Source: an uncultured Veillonella sp. (GTDB lineage: Bacteria; Bacillota; Negativicutes; Veillonellales; Veillonellaceae). Taken from it: a DNA stretch of 7,791 nucleotides. The notes under the pieces were generated by a model. The model worked only from the letters and a program-made list of their open reading frames with translations, ran no database searches and was not told the origin of the DNA. Positions 1 through 7,426 of this stretch are shown piece by piece. The stretch spans positions 1 to 7,791 of the forward strand of contig CAAFUD010000109.1 in the NCBI GenBank assembly GCA_900766125.1. The letters run 5' to 3'. Numbering within the stretch: position 1 is the stretch's first letter; every line of letters begins with the position of its first letter. Position numbers and translations under genes: made by a program.

Positions 1-1359
1 GTATGCATAGTTTTTAAGCTCATTATAATGGGTACTTACCATCATAAGGGCACCTTTTTTACGGAAGAACTCGAGGATAGATACAGCAAGTGCACTACCT
101 TCCTCTGGATCTGTACCGGATCCAAGCTCATCCAGCAATACCAAGTCATTTGAGCCACAATGTTTAATAATGGAAATAACTTGTGTCATATGAGCAGAGA
201 ACGTACTAAGGCTAGCCTCAATACTTTGTTCATCCCCAATATCGGCAAAGATATTTTGGAATATAGGCAACATTGAGCCGTGGTCTGCAGGGATAAATAG
301 ACCACATTGGTTCATTAAGCTCAATAACCCTAATGTTTTAAGAGAGACTGTTTTACCACCTGTATTAGAACCAGTAATCAATAAAATACGGTACGATGTA
401 CCTAATTGAATATTTGTAGGCACTACCACATTCGGTGGGATTAATGGGTGCCGAGCTCTCATGAGATTGACAGTTCTATCAGTACTCAAGATGGCCGGTA
501 CACTCTTATAAGAAATAGCAAGGCTCGCCTTACCATATACAAATTCGATGTGGGATACCTTTTCACAAGCATCCATCAAATCATTACTATGTTGTTTTAC
601 AAGGGCTGATAATTCACGGTAAATACGCAATACCTCTTGCTCTTCACCAATCAAAGCCTCTTGTAATTCATTATTTAGATTCACCAAGCGCATCGGTTCA
701 ATATAGAGTGTTTGACCCGTTGCAGAACGGTCGTGAATAAGACCATCAAAATATTGGCGATATTCCTGTTTAACAGGGATTACATAGCGATTGTTACGCT
801 GTGTAATGATCGTTTCTTGGAAATACTTCTGATTATCCTTGTCGTGTAAGATAGCTTGAATATCATTTTTGATCTTTTCCCGAGTTTTGATAATCGTATT
901 TCTTAGGCTCGCCAACTTAGGAGATGCTGTATCAAGCAATTCCCCTTTTTCATCAAAGACGCGTTTAAAGCGATTTTCAATGCGATCTGTATTTGGCATA
1001 TCCTGAACCCATAAGAATAGCAAAGGATATTCCATATATTTCGTTCTAAAGAACTTTGTCATCCGCTTATAAGCACCAATGGTTAAATAAATATCCCATA
1101 ATGCTTCACGCGTAAGGACAAAGTCTTTACGACTCTTCTTACAGGACTCACGAATATCTCGCGTACCGCCTAACGGTTGTTCTACCTCAGTTTGTAAAGA
1201 ACGCATGGCTTCTGCTGTTTCATCAAGGTTCTCTTGAATAGCTTTAGCATCCGTCATTGGTTCAATATGCATAGCTAATTCTTTAGCAATGGTAGAACTA
1301 CAATGTTGTTGTAATTGTTCTTTTATATGGTGAAAGTCTAATACATCTTCGTTAAACAA
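1..1359 (-). CDS. mutS2: Endonuclease MutS2 (3'-truncated by window edge)
   Basis: The first 453 codons of a MutS2 protein (family usually about 780-790 residues) are open to the left edge. The start is TTG at 1359-1357. GAGGT lies 6 bases upstream, the N-terminus (LDFHHIKEQL) aligns with the family's usual start, and no in-frame ATG or GTG precedes it after the upstream gene's stop. Visible parts are the core and clamp region (about residues 1-300) with the family motif HDRSATGQTLYIEP at 209-222, then the ABC-type ATPase with Walker A GSNTGGKT at 330-337 and Walker B LVLLDE at 406-411 followed by LGSGTDP. As is typical of MutS2, there is no MutS mismatch-recognition domain I. The C-terminal coiled coil and Smr nuclease domain would lie outside the window. 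Family members suppress homeologous recombination (Helicobacter), and Bacillus MutS2 is reported to bind collided ribosomes. It follows the U32 gene by 13 bases, so the two are very probably cotranscribed. Identification is secure; its role in this organism is inferred. Confidence 0.95.
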   Translation of the reverse strand, partial: MFNEDVLDFHHIKEQLQQHCSSTIAKELAMHIEPMTDAKAIQENLDETAEAMRSLQTEVEQPLGGTRDIRESCKKSRKDFVLTREALWDIYLTIGAYKRMTKFFRTKYMEYPLLFLWVQDMPNTDRIENRFKRVFDEKGELLDTASPKLASLRNTIIKTREKIKNDIQAILHDKDNQKYFQETIITQRNNRYVIPVKQEYRQYFDGLIHDRSATGQTLYIEPMRLVNLNNELQEALIGEEQEVLRIYRELSALVKQHSNDLMDACEKVSHIEFVYGKASLAISYKSVPAILSTDRTVNLMRARHPLIPPNVVVPTNIQLGTSYRILLITGSNTGGKTVSLKTLGLLSLMNQCGLFIPADHGSMLPIFQNIFADIGDEQSIEASLSTFSAHMTQVISIIKHCGSNDLVLLDELGSGTDPEEGSALAVSILEFFRKKGALMMVSTHYNELKNYAY

Positions 1360-1370
1360 TGTACTACCTC
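1357..1370 (-). promoter_or_regulatory. RBS and TTG start of mutS2
   Basis: On the minus strand GAGGT (1370-1366) sits 6 bases before TTG (1359-1357). The only nearby ATG (inside GAAGATGTA) is out of frame, and the first in-frame ATG comes about 30 codons later, inside the conserved N-terminus. TTG is therefore the best start. A weak start codon directly behind a cotranscribed gene would lower MutS2 yield relative to the U32 protein (inference). Confidence 0.75.
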
Positions 1371-1372
1371 TT

Positions 1373-3796
1373 TTATAAAATACCTCTAAAATAGTGGCCC
1401 CTTGTAATAGGTGTATCATCTTTACCTACACTCTTAGGCGGAGCCTCTTTTGTTCCATTTTGAATGGATACATAATCTGCTACGATAGTACGCAAACGAT
1501 GTGGCGCCATATGTCGACCATCGATGCGCAATATATGTAGCCCTTTTCGATGTAACTCAGGTACATAGGCACGCATATCCATTTCATGACTATTCATGAT
1601 GTGCATGCGGCAATAAGGATCGGTACGAAGTGGGAACACTTCCCCTTTACGGTCCTTCAATGCATAGTCTTCGCTTACACATGGCATAGGACAGTTTTCC
1701 TTTTTACCAGTGCCCACAAAGCTTGCGATGGCACAGTATTCGGAAATCATCATTTCCGTATACCCATGTACCATAATTTCTAATGGCAATTTAGTAGATT
1801 TTTGCAAGTTAACTAGTTGTGCCAATGTTAACTCTAAGGATGGTGCTATGCTACTCATATTAAAGTCTTGCCATACTTGTAGTGCTGATCCATTAAATAT
1901 ATTAAGCCCTGTATCAGCCTCAATAGCACCTGTATACCCTAAATCACGAAGCCATAATAACGCTTGTGGCACGTGAATAGAAATGCTATCTGGTTTAGCC
2001 TCAACTATGGCCTTAAGAGTATTCATGTACACCTCAACTTCATCGTCTTTCACAACTCGAGGCGTAGCAAATACACAAAGCACATTATGGTCTTTGCAAA
2101 GCTTAGCTACCTGCTCGTAGATGCTAAGTTCATAAGGCTTACGTTGTAAACGGTCACCACCGAAGATAATCTTCTTAGCGCCCCCTTCAATAGCTGCTTT
2201 CACAGCCTCTAGCTCATCAATGCGAGCACTCACCATAGGCTCAGAATATTGGACCTTACCCTTAGCAACCATAGATGACATATCTTGAGGCTCTGCAGCC
2301 AGCTCAGCCCAAGCCGTTTCATGGTCTGTAATCAATAAGTTTTCTAGCGCTTCTACAGCATCTCGGCGCAATGCATTTAATACACTAGCTGGCCACATAT
2401 ACGGACCTTCAGGAATAGACATAGAGCCAAGCGTAAACAATGTATTGCCTAATCTACCTACTTGGTCTGTAACCTTCTCTAATGTAGTCGGTTTATTGTT
2501 AGCAAAAACCGGTTCAAAATCATTAGATACAGTCACAGTACGCCCATCATTCAATACAAAGGTAAGGTCTGTGCAAGGTTGTTCTCGGTCTGTATTAATA
2601 GAAAGATAACCATGTACCTCTAATTTAGCACTGAAATCCTGTAAGCCTCGTTGTTTTTGAGATTTTGGCGTAGATGCTAAAAATACTTGTCCCGCTGCAA
2701 ACCCTTCATCAGGTTTGCCTACAAAATGCTTTTCATCCATCAAGGACCAATTTTGATCAATTTGATAATACGTAATACTACCAGAATCTTGCATTACCTT
2801 TAAAAGTGATCCTTTTTCAATCGGTTCTGTTAGGAATAAATGAACTTGTCCCTTTTTAACCTCTGCTTTACCAATTAATTTGCCTTGATTATTTGGAGCA
2901 ACCACAGTCATCATAGATTTCCCTACATGATCTGTTAAGTAATCTGTAGAGAAGCCACGATTAAACCCAGACGCCAATGCATCGGCATCAGCAGCATCCA
3001 TATGAGCTGTATCTAAAATATGACGATAGGTCCCAATGACTTGGCGCACATAGGAAACCTTTTTCATACGCCCTTCTACCTTAAAGGACGTAACACCGGC
3101 AGCTACGAGCTCATTCATATGCTCACTATAGTTAAGATCCTTTGGACTTAGTAAATAGGCTTCGTGTTTAGGTAGCAAACTAGTACCAGAAGAATCCAAT
3201 AGTTCATAAGGCAACCGGCAAGGTTGTGCGCAAGCACCACGGTTACCACTGCGACCACCGATAAAGGAACTCATCAAGCATTGACCAGAATAGCACACAC
3301 ATAAGGCACCATGTACAAAGACTTCGATTTCAGCTGTACAGTTTTTACAAATATGTTCAATTTCAGGGAGACTCAATTCACGAGCCAATACAACACGGGT
3401 AAAACCGAGGCTTTCATAAAAACGAACAGCATCTAATGTAGCCGCCGTCATCTGTGTACTGCCATTCAAGTGAAGTTTAGGCGCCACTCGTTGTGCCAAT
3501 TTAGCAACTGCTAAATCTTGAACGATAATAGCATCCACACCGATGCGCTCTAAGTCCTTCAAATACGCCTCGAGATCCTTTAATTCGGAATCACCTATGA
3601 GGATATTTACGGTTACATATACGGACACATCTAAAATATGAGCCAAACGAATAGCCTCAGCTAGTTCTTCAATGCCAAAGTTCGCTGCATGAGCACGAGC
3701 ATTAAAGCCTTTACCGCCAAGATAAATAGCATCAGCCCCAGATGCCAAAGCGGCTATAAAGTTTTCCATCGTACCGGCAGGAGCCAATAATTCCAT
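1373..3796 (-). CDS. U32-family protein with DUF3656 region, RlhA-like, two-half architecture
   Basis: This 807-residue protein begins with the classic U32 start MELLAPAG and a TIM-barrel half (about residues 1-300). It holds the signature VHGALCVCYSGQC (161-173) and GGRSGNRGACAQPCR (180-194), with C166, C168, C173, C189 and C193. Residues about 385-485 match DUF3656 (G..L.I..D, then RLGNTLF at 448-454 and LNALRR at 473-478). A second half (about 515-780) repeats the pattern weakly: VHG at 676-678, then C688, C702, C706 and C729. The family is annotated as peptidase or collagenase, but the characterised bacterial members UbiU/UbiV, TrhP and RlhA are hydroxylation factors. UbiU/UbiV are shown to hold [4Fe-4S] clusters, and RlhA, the DUF3656-bearing member, hydroxylates C2501 of 23S rRNA. 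An RNA-hydroxylase-type role is thus more likely than proteolysis, but the substrate is not shown here. No signal peptide or membrane segment is visible, so it is cytoplasmic. The ATG start has AGGA 6 bases upstream. It lies between pheT and mutS2. Confidence 0.9.
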   Translation of the reverse strand: MELLAPAGTMENFIAALASGADAIYLGGKGFNARAHAANFGIEELAEAIRLAHILDVSVYVTVNILIGDSELKDLEAYLKDLERIGVDAIIVQDLAVAKLAQRVAPKLHLNGSTQMTAATLDAVRFYESLGFTRVVLARELSLPEIEHICKNCTAEIEVFVHGALCVCYSGQCLMSSFIGGRSGNRGACAQPCRLPYELLDSSGTSLLPKHEAYLLSPKDLNYSEHMNELVAAGVTSFKVEGRMKKVSYVRQVIGTYRHILDTAHMDAADADALASGFNRGFSTDYLTDHVGKSMMTVVAPNNQGKLIGKAEVKKGQVHLFLTEPIEKGSLLKVMQDSGSITYYQIDQNWSLMDEKHFVGKPDEGFAAGQVFLASTPKSQKQRGLQDFSAKLEVHGYLSINTDREQPCTDLTFVLNDGRTVTVSNDFEPVFANNKPTTLEKVTDQVGRLGNTLFTLGSMSIPEGPYMWPASVLNALRRDAVEALENLLITDHETAWAELAAEPQDMSSMVAKGKVQYSEPMVSARIDELEAVKAAIEGGAKKIIFGGDRLQRKPYELSIYEQVAKLCKDHNVLCVFATPRVVKDDEVEVYMNTLKAIVEAKPDSISIHVPQALLWLRDLGYTGAIEADTGLNIFNGSALQVWQDFNMSSIAPSLELTLAQLVNLQKSTKLPLEIMVHGYTEMMISEYCAIASFVGTGKKENCPMPCVSEDYALKDRKGEVFPLRTDPYCRMHIMNSHEMDMRAYVPELHRKGLHILRIDGRHMAPHRLRTIVADYVSIQNGTKEAPPKSVGKDDTPITRGHYFRGIL

Positions 3797-3839
3797 GGAT
3801 AATCCTTTCTACCTAACTAAAGGTATAACTATAGTACTA
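3797..3839 (-). other. Leader of the U32 gene, RBS only
   Basis: This is the AT-rich stretch between the pheT hairpin and the U32 start. AGAAAGGAT (3810-3802) gives a usable Shine-Dalgarno sequence with AGGA 6 bases from the ATG. Possible -10 boxes TATAGT (3833-3828) and TATACC (3827-3822) occur, but neither has a recognisable -35 at 16-18 bases, because that position falls inside the palindrome. I therefore do not call a promoter here. U32-mutS2 may depend on read-through from pheST or on a weak promoter I cannot see. Confidence 0.5.
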
Positions 3840-3867
3840 AAAGGGTTTACCATATGGTAAACCCTTT
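3839..3867 (-). terminator. Perfect 28-base palindrome, likely hairpin terminator after pheT
   Basis: Bases 3840-3867 form a perfect inverted repeat: half-site AAAGGGTTTACCAT followed directly by its complement, centred at 3853/3854. In RNA this would fold as a 12-base-pair stem with an AUAU loop. It begins 17 bases after the pheT stop codon, the expected place for an intrinsic terminator. On the minus strand only four U residues (3842-3839) follow the CCC, three of them already in the stem, and then AGUAC. Termination is therefore probably partial. Perfect dyad symmetry would also suit an operator or an mRNA 3'-end stabiliser. Confidence 0.55.
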
Positions 3868-3884
3868 CAATATACTGCTTGAGA

Positions 3885-6329
3885 TTAACGTAATCTGCAG
3901 TTAATTTCTGCTAATGCATCGATAATAGCTTGAATGTTACCATCAATATCTTCATCATTCAACGTGCCTTCCATAGAGCGGAATTGCAAGTTGTATGCAA
4001 GACTGCGGTAACCAGCTTCGATATGTTCACCTTCGTAAACGTCGAAGATAGATGCACTTTCTAAATATTCACCACCATGCTCTTTAATGATAGATAAAAT
4101 TTCGCCACTAGATACGGACACAGGTGCTACGATAGCAAGGTCACGGCTAGTACCTGGGAATTTACTGAAAGATGTATAGCGGAATGGTGGAATCGTTAAG
4201 GATAATACTGCTTCCAAATCGATTTCAAACATATATACTTTTCCTGGTAAATCAAAGTTTTTGCTCACTTGTGGATGTAATTCACCATATTGAGCAATCA
4301 TTTTACCATCAACAACGTATTGAGCACTTACACCTGGATGGAAATATGGCTCAGCGCCACGATTAATTTCGTAGTCTGTAACGCCTAATTCAGCTAACAA
4401 TGCATCTACAATGCCTTTTACATCATAGAAATCTGTAGTGCGTTCTGCTTGATTCCAGCCAGCTTGGTTTGCTTTGCCCATCAAGATACCACAAGCCATA
4501 GGTCGTTCATGAGGTACCTCTGTCAAAGGCAATGCTTTTGGTTCATATACATTCGCTGTTTCAAACAACCAAAGATCCTTATTTTGTTGCGCAATATTGC
4601 GTTTGGCAGCTTCGATAATAGCTGGCACTAATGTAGTACGCATATAAGGGAATTCTTCGGAAATAGGATTCAAAATTGGAATGGCTGTATAACGGCTATC
4701 CCCTTCAGGAAGCATCATATTGGAAAGGCCATCTTTATGCATAAAGCTAAATGTAATGATTTGAGTCATACCCAATTTAGCTAACGTGTGTGTTACCTCT
4801 TTCGTAAGAGCTTTCTTAGGCGTCATACCACCAGAGGACAATACGGCTACAGGAATTGTAGGAGCGATATTATCATAGTTATAAATACGAGCTACCTCTT
4901 CAGCTATATCAGGCATTACTGTTACGTCACCACGCCATGTTGGAACGAGGGCAGATAATTGGTCCCCTTCTTCAGTTACAACGAATTCAAGAGCAGTCAA
5001 AATGCGAACCATTTCGTCTTTTTTGATATTTGTACCCAAGTAATCGTTGATTTGTTTTGCTGTAAAAGTAACAGTATGTTGTTCTACAGGATTTTTATAT
5101 ACATCGATAACGCCTACATCAACTTTACAAGTAGGACAGATTTGTTGTAATAATTGAGCTGCTCTATCGATAGCATAAGCAGTGTATTTATGATTTACAC
5201 CACGTTCGAAACGACCAGATGCTTCAGAACGCATACCAAGCGCTTTTGCAGTGCGGCGAATGGATGGTCCATTAAACACAGCCGCTTCAAGCATAACAGT
5301 AGTAGTTTCATTTGTTACTTCACTATCAAAGCCACCCATGATACCAGCTACACCTACTGGGCGTTCTGCATCGGCAATAATAAGCATAGAGTCATTCAAT
5401 TCACGTTCAGAACCATCAAGTGTAACAAGAACTTCACCATTTTTAGCACGTCTTGCCACTAGTTGATGACCTTTTACATGGTCATAGTCATAGGCATGCA
5501 TAGGTTGACCAAGTTCTAACATAACATAGTTTGTTACGTCTACTACATTATTAATAGGACGAATACCGCTGTTACGCAAACGATTTTGCATCCACAATGG
5601 AGATGGCTCAACCTTTACATCTGTAACGATACGAGACATGAATCGCGTGCAAAGATCATCCGCTTCGATAGATACAGATGCTTTGCCTTCAATGGACTCA
5701 CCATTTTCGTTAACCATGATAACAGGGAATAAAGCTTTTTGATTTGTCATCATGCCGAATTCACGGGATAAACCAACCATGGAGAAACAGTCCGCACGGT
5801 TTGCAGTCAATTCAAATTCATATACTGTGTCGTTTAAGCCTAATACATCTTTTACATCAAGGCCGATTGGTGTGCCTTCAGGAAAGATATAAATACCTTG
5901 TGCTTCTTCTGGCAATACTAAATCGCTGGAGATACCAAATTCTGCAACAGAACAGAACATACCTTCAGATACCTCGCCGCGCAATTTACCTTTTTTAATT
6001 TCTGTTCCATCAGCTAAGCGAGATTTATGGTACGCTACAGGTACGATTTGACCTACCGCTACATTTGTTGCTGCTGTTACGATTTGTTTTGTAACAGGCT
6101 CACCGTCTTCAGTAAGGCATTCAACTTGACATACTTGTAATTTATCTGCATCTGGATGTTTCGTGATTTCTACGATTTTACCAGTATAAATTTTCTTAAT
6201 GCCATTATCCATAGCAATGACATCTTCTACAGGAATACCAGCTTGTGTTAATTCATCGGCCAATTCTTGAGCAGGACGATTCATATCCACAGGCACGTAT
6301 TCGTTCATCCACTGTAAACTTGCTTTCAT
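3885..6329 (-). CDS. pheT: Phenylalanine--tRNA ligase beta subunit
   Basis: This is the full-length (814 residues) beta chain of the alpha2-beta2 synthetase that charges tRNA-Phe in the cytoplasm. Domains in order: N-terminal B1 segment; an OB-fold tRNA-binding region (about 40-155, with HPDADKLQVCQV at 58-69); the B3/B4 editing domain (about 165-405), with H278 in QPMHAYD and E348 in VMLEAA as likely equivalents of the E. coli editing residues H261 and E334; the B5 domain (about 415-490), with its acidic Mg-binding cluster around D468, D474, E477 and E478 in RGDVTVMPDIAEEVARIY; the catalytic-like core (about 490-700); and the C-terminal FDX-ACB anticodon-binding domain (about 718-814, starting FSKFPGTSRDLAI). 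Editing of misactivated tyrosine should be intact, since the editing domain is complete. The ATG start has AGGAGG 5 bases upstream. It lies 9 bases after pheS and is translated from the same message. Confidence 0.98.
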   Translation of the reverse strand: MKASLQWMNEYVPVDMNRPAQELADELTQAGIPVEDVIAMDNGIKKIYTGKIVEITKHPDADKLQVCQVECLTEDGEPVTKQIVTAATNVAVGQIVPVAYHKSRLADGTEIKKGKLRGEVSEGMFCSVAEFGISSDLVLPEEAQGIYIFPEGTPIGLDVKDVLGLNDTVYEFELTANRADCFSMVGLSREFGMMTNQKALFPVIMVNENGESIEGKASVSIEADDLCTRFMSRIVTDVKVEPSPLWMQNRLRNSGIRPINNVVDVTNYVMLELGQPMHAYDYDHVKGHQLVARRAKNGEVLVTLDGSERELNDSMLIIADAERPVGVAGIMGGFDSEVTNETTTVMLEAAVFNGPSIRRTAKALGMRSEASGRFERGVNHKYTAYAIDRAAQLLQQICPTCKVDVGVIDVYKNPVEQHTVTFTAKQINDYLGTNIKKDEMVRILTALEFVVTEEGDQLSALVPTWRGDVTVMPDIAEEVARIYNYDNIAPTIPVAVLSSGGMTPKKALTKEVTHTLAKLGMTQIITFSFMHKDGLSNMMLPEGDSRYTAIPILNPISEEFPYMRTTLVPAIIEAAKRNIAQQNKDLWLFETANVYEPKALPLTEVPHERPMACGILMGKANQAGWNQAERTTDFYDVKGIVDALLAELGVTDYEINRGAEPYFHPGVSAQYVVDGKMIAQYGELHPQVSKNFDLPGKVYMFEIDLEAVLSLTIPPFRYTSFSKFPGTSRDLAIVAPVSVSSGEILSIIKEHGGEYLESASIFDVYEGEHIEAGYRSLAYNLQFRSMEGTLNDEDIDGNIQAIIDALAEINCRLR

Positions 6330-6341
6330 GAGTTCCTCCTA
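6327..6341 (-). promoter_or_regulatory. pheT RBS overlapping the pheS stop codon
   Basis: The pheS stop TAG (6341-6339) shares its last two bases with a perfect AGGAGG (6340-6335), followed after 5 bases by the pheT ATG (6329-6327). Ribosomes finishing pheS stop on the pheT Shine-Dalgarno sequence. This arrangement suits translational coupling and a balanced supply of the two subunits (inference). Confidence 0.85.
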
Positions 6342-7361
6342 AAATTGTTCCAAGAATCGTACATCATCTTCAAAGAATAGACGTAAATCATTAATGCCAT
6401 ATAAAAGCATAGCAATACGTTCTACGCCCATACCAAAGGCAAAGCCTTTAACCTTTTCAGGATCGTACCCATTAATACGCAATACATCAGGATGAACCAT
6501 ACCGCATCCTAAGATTTCAAGCCAACCTGTATGAGAACATACACGGCAACCTTCACCACCACACATTACACAGGAAATATCTACTTCTGCAGATGGTTCT
6601 GTGAATGGGAAGAAGCTTGTACGGAAACGTACTTTTGTTTCATCCCCATACATATGACGCAAGAAGGACTCTAATGTGCCTTTCAAATCAGCAAATGTAA
6701 TATGCTCATCGATGATGAGACCTTCTACTTGATGGAATACTGGGGAATGTGTTGCATCATAATCCCAACGATAAACCTTACCAGGCGCAATCATACGGAT
6801 TGGGCTGTTAGGCTCATGACGTTGCATAGTACGAGCTTGTACTGGAGATGTATGCGTACGCAATAAGAAGTTTTCTGTAATATAGAAGGAATCTTGCATA
6901 TCACGTGCAGGATGGTCTTTAGGCAAGTTTAAGCATTCGAAGTTAAAGTAATCCTGTTCAATTTCTGGCCCCTCTTCAACGGTATACCCCATTTTCATGA
7001 AGAAGTCCTCAATCATTTCATTAACCTTAGTTAATGGATGGATATGACCAGCTTTTTGTGCACGACCAGGCAATGTAATATCGATGCGTTCTTGTTCTAA
7101 ACGAGCGTTTAACTCTGCCGTTTCCATACGAACTTTAACCGTATCAATTTCGGCTTCTAATGCTTCACGAACAGCATTAACGAGGGCGCCAGCCTTCGGG
7201 CGTTCTTCTGGAGATAATTTACCAAGACCTTTTAGTAATGCCGTTACCTCACCTTTTTTACCTAAATATTTAACGCGTATATCTTGCAGTGATTGTATAT
7301 CTGTCAACCCTTTAATCGCATCAAGAGCTTCAGCCTTAATCCGTTGTAATTCTTCTTTCAT
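6339..7361 (-). CDS. pheS: Phenylalanine--tRNA ligase alpha subunit
   Basis: This 340-residue catalytic alpha chain has the normal bacterial length. It contains an N-terminal coiled coil that contacts tRNA (about 1-90, with YLGKKGEVT), then the class II aminoacyl-tRNA synthetase core: motif 1 (about 108-135, HPLTKVNEMIEDFF), RTHTSPVQARTM (168-179), motif 2 (about 195-215, with R198, H205, F209, Q211 and E213), the phenylalanine-pocket segment FPFTEPS (251-257), and motif 3 GMGVERIAML (310-319). A308 in AFGMG is the expected alanine at the specificity position (A294 in E. coli). Four cysteines, C264, C267, C272 and C275, form a CxxC...CxxC knuckle before TGWLEILGCGMVHP, a feature common in this family. 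The ATG start has AGGAGG at 8 bases. No T-box or attenuator leader fits in the 36-base gap upstream. Confidence 0.98.
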   Translation of the reverse strand: MKEELQRIKAEALDAIKGLTDIQSLQDIRVKYLGKKGEVTALLKGLGKLSPEERPKAGALVNAVREALEAEIDTVKVRMETAELNARLEQERIDITLPGRAQKAGHIHPLTKVNEMIEDFFMKMGYTVEEGPEIEQDYFNFECLNLPKDHPARDMQDSFYITENFLLRTHTSPVQARTMQRHEPNSPIRMIAPGKVYRWDYDATHSPVFHQVEGLIIDEHITFADLKGTLESFLRHMYGDETKVRFRTSFFPFTEPSAEVDISCVMCGGEGCRVCSHTGWLEILGCGMVHPDVLRINGYDPEKVKGFAFGMGVERIAMLLYGINDLRLFFEDDVRFLEQF

Positions 7362-7375
7362 TAAAGCATCCTCCT
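7359..7375 (-). promoter_or_regulatory. pheS RBS and start selection
   Basis: AGGAGG (7375-7370) lies 8 bases before the pheS ATG (7361-7359). Another ATG (7369-7367) abuts the Shine-Dalgarno sequence with no spacing and reads only ATG CTT TAA, its stop overlapping the pheS start as TAATG. The spacing favours the downstream ATG as the real start. Confidence 0.8.
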
Positions 7376-7396
7376 ATATTTAAAAGTCTAAACTAT

Positions 7397-7426
7397 ATTA
7401 TACCAAATCAGGGTTGTCTTCTTCAA
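7397..7426 (-). promoter_or_regulatory. Candidate sigma-A-type promoter for pheST
   Basis: On the minus strand a perfect -10 TATAAT (7402-7397) is preceded by TGG, giving an extended -10. A -35-like TTGAAG (7426-7421; 4 of 6 matches to TTGACA) sits 18 bases upstream. The -10 contains the stop codon of the thioesterase gene. Transcription would start near 7390 and give a leader of only about 28 bases before pheS. Position and quality support a promoter that lets pheST be expressed apart from the upstream gene, but AT-rich sequence makes chance matches possible. Confidence 0.5.

Noticed and set aside
1586..2149. Several 60-90 codon plus-strand frames opposite the U32 gene
   Set aside because: They overlap one another in different frames and lie antisense to a well-conserved protein, which does not fit a real small gene.
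3822..3833. Promoter for the U32 gene using TATAGT or TATACC as -10
   Set aside because: No -35-like hexamer occurs at 16-18 bases for either box, and the -35 position would fall within the palindrome.
5154..5466. Plus-strand open frames of 71 and 102 codons opposite pheT
   Set aside because: Two overlapping frames sit antisense to the conserved PheT editing domain. Their composition is that of a reverse-strand shadow and neither resembles a known protein.
7361..7369. Two-codon reading frame ATG CTT TAA overlapping the pheS start
   Set aside because: It touches the Shine-Dalgarno sequence with no spacing, so initiation there is unlikely. It is best explained as chance sequence between the AGGAGG and the true ATG.
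7084..7383. 99-codon plus-strand open frame opposite pheS
   Set aside because: It lies wholly antisense to the conserved PheS N-terminus and its start. The translated product shows no recognisable motif and no ribosome binding site was seen, so it is a shadow frame.
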